DNA of 20,761 bases from Botryllus schlosseri. Taxonomy: Eukaryota > Chordata > Ascidiacea > Stolidobranchia > Styelidae. The stretch lies in contig KE605392.1 of the NCBI GenBank assembly GCA_000444245.1, positions 8,659 to 29,419 on the forward strand. The letters run 5' to 3'. This document shows positions 16,471 through 20,761 of the stretch, one piece after another; the stretch's first letter is position 1, and every line of letters starts with the position of its first letter. Below the pieces are notes generated by a model. The model had not been told where the DNA came from. It made no database searches and saw only the letters and a program-made list of their open reading frames with translations. The position numbers were made by a program, and so were the translations under genes.

Positions 16471-16826
16471 CAGTGGTTCCCGACCTGTGGTACGCGAAGG
16501 TCTTCCAGGTGGTACACGATTAGAATTTTTTTTCGACCAAAGGGAGTTATTAGTTCAGGTGTGGTTGATTTTTGGTTTTTTTTGAAGCCGTCGTCGTCGT
16601 GCTAAGGTCGTTGTCGTGGGTAAGGGCAATGCCATCAATGACGGCCTACGGGGAAGAGATGTATAGTCGTAAAGCATTGGGATTCTTACCTAACCAAATT
16701 CCGTTTTATGATATTTGACCACAAGAATATATCCGTTACTGAAATTATATACTACGCCTTAAACTTGGCGAGCACTGCATAAAACCTCGGAATGGTACGT
16801 GGTTGGAAAAAGGTCGTGTACCACTG
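16471..16826. mobile_element. hAT MITE (356 bp), exact target duplication
   Basis: The left end is CAGTGGTTCCCGACCT and the right end, read inward, is CAGTGGTACACGACCT: 14 of 16 bases agree. GCATAGAC occurs exactly on both sides (16463-16470 and 16827-16834). The interior contains a GTCGTCGTCGTG microsatellite and no protein gene. Together these make one of the two most secure insertions in the window. Confidence 0.88.
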
Positions 16827-16834
16827 GCATAGAC

Positions 16835-17550
16835 CAATGCGCGGACATCGAAATTTGAATATATATATATCTGTTTTCGAATACAGTTCCAATTCGGCAT
16901 CACTAAAAAGTAAATCTGTGTTTTGTGGTTATACGCCGTGGTATCGCGTATAATAATACAGTAATCAGCAAAAGCTCACAGTCAGCCTGCACGTTAAACG
17001 GTTGAGAATGCAAATACTAAATTCTAATAGTACCGAAGTATATCATATTTGGCGCCCGCAGAATAACTAACATTCAGCAGTATTCAGATCAGTTTAATGA
17101 CGACTCCAATATCTCAAAAGACCACAAGACTGCGATAACATGGCAAGATAGGAAGGATTCGAAACGACTAGAAGTAGTCTTTGAGATCAGACATGTACCT
17201 GCGCGTATGCGATGGCAATAAGAAGCATTCACACTGGATGAAAAGAAACAAGGGATTAAATAAAATGAGTAGTGATGAAAATCATAGACGCATGCGTCGA
17301 TAAGCGAGGTTGATATGTCATATCGAACTCCTGTAATCTTGAGGGCTCACTAAATCAGAAACAGATCAAGTAAAACATCGTGATATGTTGCCTAAAATTC
17401 GGATGATCACGCAACATCAATTATGCGAGATCATTCGTAATGTTGATACAACACTTAGATCTAAAAGCCACTTAACAAATATGCTCCACATATCATCAAT
17501 CGAACTAAAGTACACAATAGTCTACACCCGTGATTTTTAACCTTTTTCAT
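16835..17550. other. Gene-free stretch
   Basis: Contains a short (AT)n run near 16859-16870 and a hAT-like GTGATTTTTAACCTTTTTC at 17531-17549 that directly abuts the next element. No coding or RNA gene is recognised. Confidence 0.4.
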
Positions 17551-17886
17551 CAGTGGTGTCACACTTAACTTGCGTCGCGGGCCAGATTCAAATCGTCAGT
17601 TAAATGATTCCAAAATGTTAACTTCAAAATTAATGCCCTTGTTCTTCACTTGATATACATAATTGTATATTACAATATACTACGGATTATTGGATCTATT
17701 CTAGCAAACATTTATTCGCAAGCATTGGATCGGCAAAAATACGATGGTTGAATAGTTATAACCCGCTAAAATATTGGCTCTGTCTAACGACGATATGAGT
17801 CTGCATATTTCTATGCTCCCTTTGTTTCAGTCGTAATCTGACTATGACCCTGCGTATGTGTTGTGAGGACTACAAGATATTTATCT
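17551..17886 (+). mobile_element. Non-autonomous hAT element, family A, copy 2 (left part)
   Basis: Aligned with 1765-2130, the two copies share CTTAACTTGCGTCGCGGGCC (CTCAAATTGCGTCGCGGGCC in copy 1), TGATTCCAAAATGTTA, the block CTATGCTCCCTTTGTTTCAG (CTGTGCTCCCTTTGATTTAG) and ACTACAAGATATTTA. The first 40 bases agree at about 36 positions. The right half and right terminus of copy 1 are missing here, so this copy is truncated or rearranged after about 17886. Confidence 0.7.
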
Positions 17887-20267
17887 GTAAAATATGCCAG
17901 ACCGGATTAGTACTTTTTCTGATGCGGCCGGAGTTGAATCAGAGCCGGTTCAGTACTTTTTACTGAAAATATGACAGCCTTACTCTCTTTCACCCTCGAA
18001 TCAATAGTTAAAGTGAAACGTTCATGGAAATAAACCACATGCCAAGTCCAAGTTAGCATGATAAGATAAGATTAAAAAGGGCTGGGTTTTATTTTTGAGT
18101 TTTCATTGTCCTGTTTGCATTGTTTCAATCAATCTTCAATACTATCCTGTGAATAGATCATTGTTATCGAAGTTTATCGCACCGGATCACGGTCATTTCT
18201 AGAATCCGGCCTAGGAGTCGCACACGATACTCGAGCATAAGGTCAAACGCGCTAGCGTCACAAATCCATCGCATAATCTTGTAAACTCTGTTTACGATCA
18301 TAAGATTATGAATAAGAGAAAACAGGCAGCTATAAATCCGGGGATTTATGAAATATAGATGATCAAGATAATTGATGAGCTACTCCATAGTCGAATGATA
18401 CACTCTCAGTCGTTCATGATTCCACTACTTGCTACAACGGCGTATTCGTGTTAACCCAGAATTACGCATGAAATAATTTCATCAGATCATGTTGCCAGCA
18501 ACTTTGGTGCGATTATCCATTTCGTGTACACGTACATAGCGTAGCATGCGGCAATTGCTAGATATGGAATTACAGACGCAAACACAAAAGATCTGGCAAG
18601 CGATAAACCGTCGAAGATCGAATCCGATCTTTGGATGAATATACGCTTTCCCATATATGTAGTCGACGGTAAATGCTCAAAACCATTCCATAAAAGTATA
18701 ATTGTGCTAAATTTGGTAAATTTGTCCGTGATGCACCTGGCCTCCCAGGCCAAACGGGTCACTCTCTTTTACAATAATAGTAATGATAATTGATTGGATT
18801 CTTCTGCAAACAGTTCCGAAATATCTCTTAGCGCCCCTTCGATACACGCAAAATGTTCACTTTGACCGCATGCCATTCTGTCTTCCGCCAGGCGACTACC
18901 GTCTTTACTCTCGCCTATTCCAGATTAAATGTATCGACTACGCTTTCTGTTCTGGGCAGTAATGAAATTCGGGAAATTTTAGTATCACAGGCGCGTTTTG
19001 TTCAAAAATTATGTAAATAAAGATGTTGTTTTCTCTTTATAACCGTTCACTGATGTGGCCATCGTCCCAATAGTTGTCGGCCATGCTCGAGTAGTAATAT
19101 AATATCTTCTTCGTGTCACACACCGGATTAAATATCTGACTATTTACTGATCTTTTGAAACTTTACCTCAATGTTCACATTTACCTCAAGGGCTGGATGC
19201 TCCAGAACCGCATGTCTGTCTATCTATCAGGTATAGTATAAGAAAGAAAATATCGATAACCTTGACTAGACTAATCAGTACTCTTCATAAAACATCATAG
19301 TAAGAACCATAATAATAGCAAAATCAGCATGAGCGCAGTAAAAAATGCGACACTCAAAATCGGAGGAGCTATATGCAAGTCAGCGCCATTTCAGGGACAG
19401 TGCACGATTTAACTTCACACTTCACAGCCCCATGTCGACAAGCTATCTTGAACCTGGTTATTTAGCTCCGGCCTGAAACCGACAAGCGAAGGATTCATTT
19501 TCGCAGCGCAGTACCAGTCGATCTCAACCATGTGCACAATCATAACTGAATTCCGAACAGAACACAATGAGGAATTGCAGAATGTGCCACAAACAAAATG
19601 AAACTGCAGCACATCTCATGTAGGCCTACGATTGTGGAGCACTTGCATCCACTGAATACACTTGCGGACACGGCATGATCCGTTAGTGCATTCATCTTGA
19701 GCTCTGCAACTATTTCAACATCTCCACTTTGATTGTACACTGTACAGCGGCATGATTAGAGATACAGACAGAACAGGACAGAAAACCATCAAGTAAAAAT
19801 CAGGTGCGTTGTAGGCTACCAGTCATTGCATAGTACTAATACCTGAACACTAATCACCAATCTTCATACAGCACTTGTTCTTGTGTATATGTATCACATA
19901 TTAATGACACATGTTCAATCAAAGTCCATGACAGACACCTTACGCTAAACAAATATTTGTAGCATGCCATAGGCTTATCTCTCAGAATCGTGGATTCGAC
20001 GTACCGGTACGCAGCATTTCTGCGAACAATAAACTCGGGAAATATCGTTGACGTCATGTCCCTGAGACGGCTAGAGATTAAACATACCGGCAAAGGCAGT
20101 CTGCACGAATCACGCGAATTGCCGATGAATCATTGCTATTCCCCGCATCGTATTTCACACCAGGTTTATATTCGTGGTATTTAGGACTATATCTGGTTAG
20201 ATACTGTTGACGTATGATTAGAATTAATCTGCAGTCACTTTCAAAGCATATTTATGACAGGTAATGA
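17887..20267. other. Gene-free stretch
   Basis: The short open frames lack recognisable domains. A minus-strand frame at 18762-18487 has one hydrophobic segment (SFVFASVIPYLAIAACYAMY), and a minus-strand segment at 20019-19944 is bounded by plausible splice sites. Neither can be tied to a family. No RNA gene or transposon end was seen. Confidence 0.35.
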
Positions 20268-20761
20268 CTAGGGCTGGGCAAAATCGAGTACCTGAGTGAT
20301 TCGATTCTGAATCACGCAAAATGCTTCGAGTCGAGTCGAGTAATCGAGTATCATTCATTGTGACGTCACAACAGAATGTGATATGTCAAAGTTCAAATAT
20401 GTTCCTTTTATGCGACCATAAAGACGATTATTCCTGTTATCCATCACATGAAAGATACTTTGGTATTTTTCGACCATGCCGATTTCATGGCATTTGGTGA
20501 AAATGTTGTGAGATGATCATGACTTTGGAAATGAGTTATTTCCAGTAACGTTCGTAGCTTTGTACTATATGTTTCATATGTTACGATACGGCCAGTCCAG
20601 GTTTCAAGGCTTCGACAGTGAAAATTAGTATCGAAACTATAATTCTCGCTGATAAATTACCTTGCAGCGGCGAGGAGAGTATAATTTCAGTACTCGAAAA
20701 TATCGTCTTTTACTACTCGACTCGAATCATTAAAATTAATACTCGATTCAGATTCGAGTAC
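20268..20761 (+). mobile_element. hAT element, CTAGGGCTGGGCAA family, copy 3 (cut by window end)
   Basis: It begins CTAGGGCTGGGCAAAATCG, a known style of hAT terminus, followed by a subterminal cluster of TCGAG/CGAGT repeats (20325-20350). TACTCGACTCGAATC and ATTCAGATTCGAGTAC near the window end mirror it and suggest that the right end lies just beyond. Shorter copies of the terminus are at 12980 and 14597. No transposase is visible. Confidence 0.65.
20358..20371. promoter_or_regulatory. CRE-like palindrome in hAT copy
   Basis: TTGTGACGTCACAA is a perfect 14-base palindrome containing the full CREB/ATF site TGACGTCA. It sits inside the hAT copy starting at 20268. The matching part of copy 1 has a degraded form (ATGTCGTGAT). 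Function is inferred only from the consensus. Confidence 0.3.

Noticed and set aside
18487-18762. Minus-strand 91-residue frame with one transmembrane-like helix
   Set aside because: One hydrophobic segment alone is weak evidence, and no family or exon context was found.

Overview
The window looks like nuclear DNA from an animal, most likely an invertebrate. The reasons are one multi-exon gene with GT...AG introns, long non-coding stretches, a tRNA-derived SINE and many short hAT-type DNA transposon relics. Scattered N positions suggest a draft assembly. I cannot fix the phylum from the sequence.

The only gene I can establish lies on the minus strand, about 4582-10318. It is a Golgi type II membrane glycosyltransferase of the core-2/I-branching beta-1,6-N-acetylglucosaminyltransferase family (GCNT, GT14, 'Branch' domain). 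I assembled it from six exons: 10318-9972, 8723-8360, 7295-7171, 5982-5654, about 5300-5176 and 4626-4582. Reading phase is kept at every junction and the product is about 444 residues, the usual family size. Positions equivalent to all nine family cysteines, the catalytic Glu and the two basic UDP-contacting residues are present. The exon 5 acceptor is not a normal AG, and the last two exons are less certain than the first four.

Most of the rest is a graveyard of non-autonomous hAT elements. The best are 11842-12604 and 16471-16826 (both with exact 8-bp target duplications), 652-1487 (7 of 8) and 10508-10690 (7 of 8), the last sitting inside the end of an older hAT just upstream of the gene. 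A second family has two copies (1765-2534 and 17551-about 17886). A third has three termini (12876-12980, about 14530-14597, 20268-window end). A tRNA-derived SINE lies in intron 2 and a tRNA-sized relic in intron 1, both on the gene's strand.

Region by region: 1-2534 is transposon-derived. 2535-4581 is mostly featureless apart from a candidate hAT element holding a perfect 35-base palindrome. 4582-10318 is the gene. 10319-12604 is the upstream flank with nested hAT elements. 12605-20267 is largely non-coding, with hAT relics and a degraded kinase-like fragment near 15854. 20268-20761 is the start of another hAT element cut by the window edge. I found no CRISPR array, rRNA, intact transposase gene or operon-like cluster.
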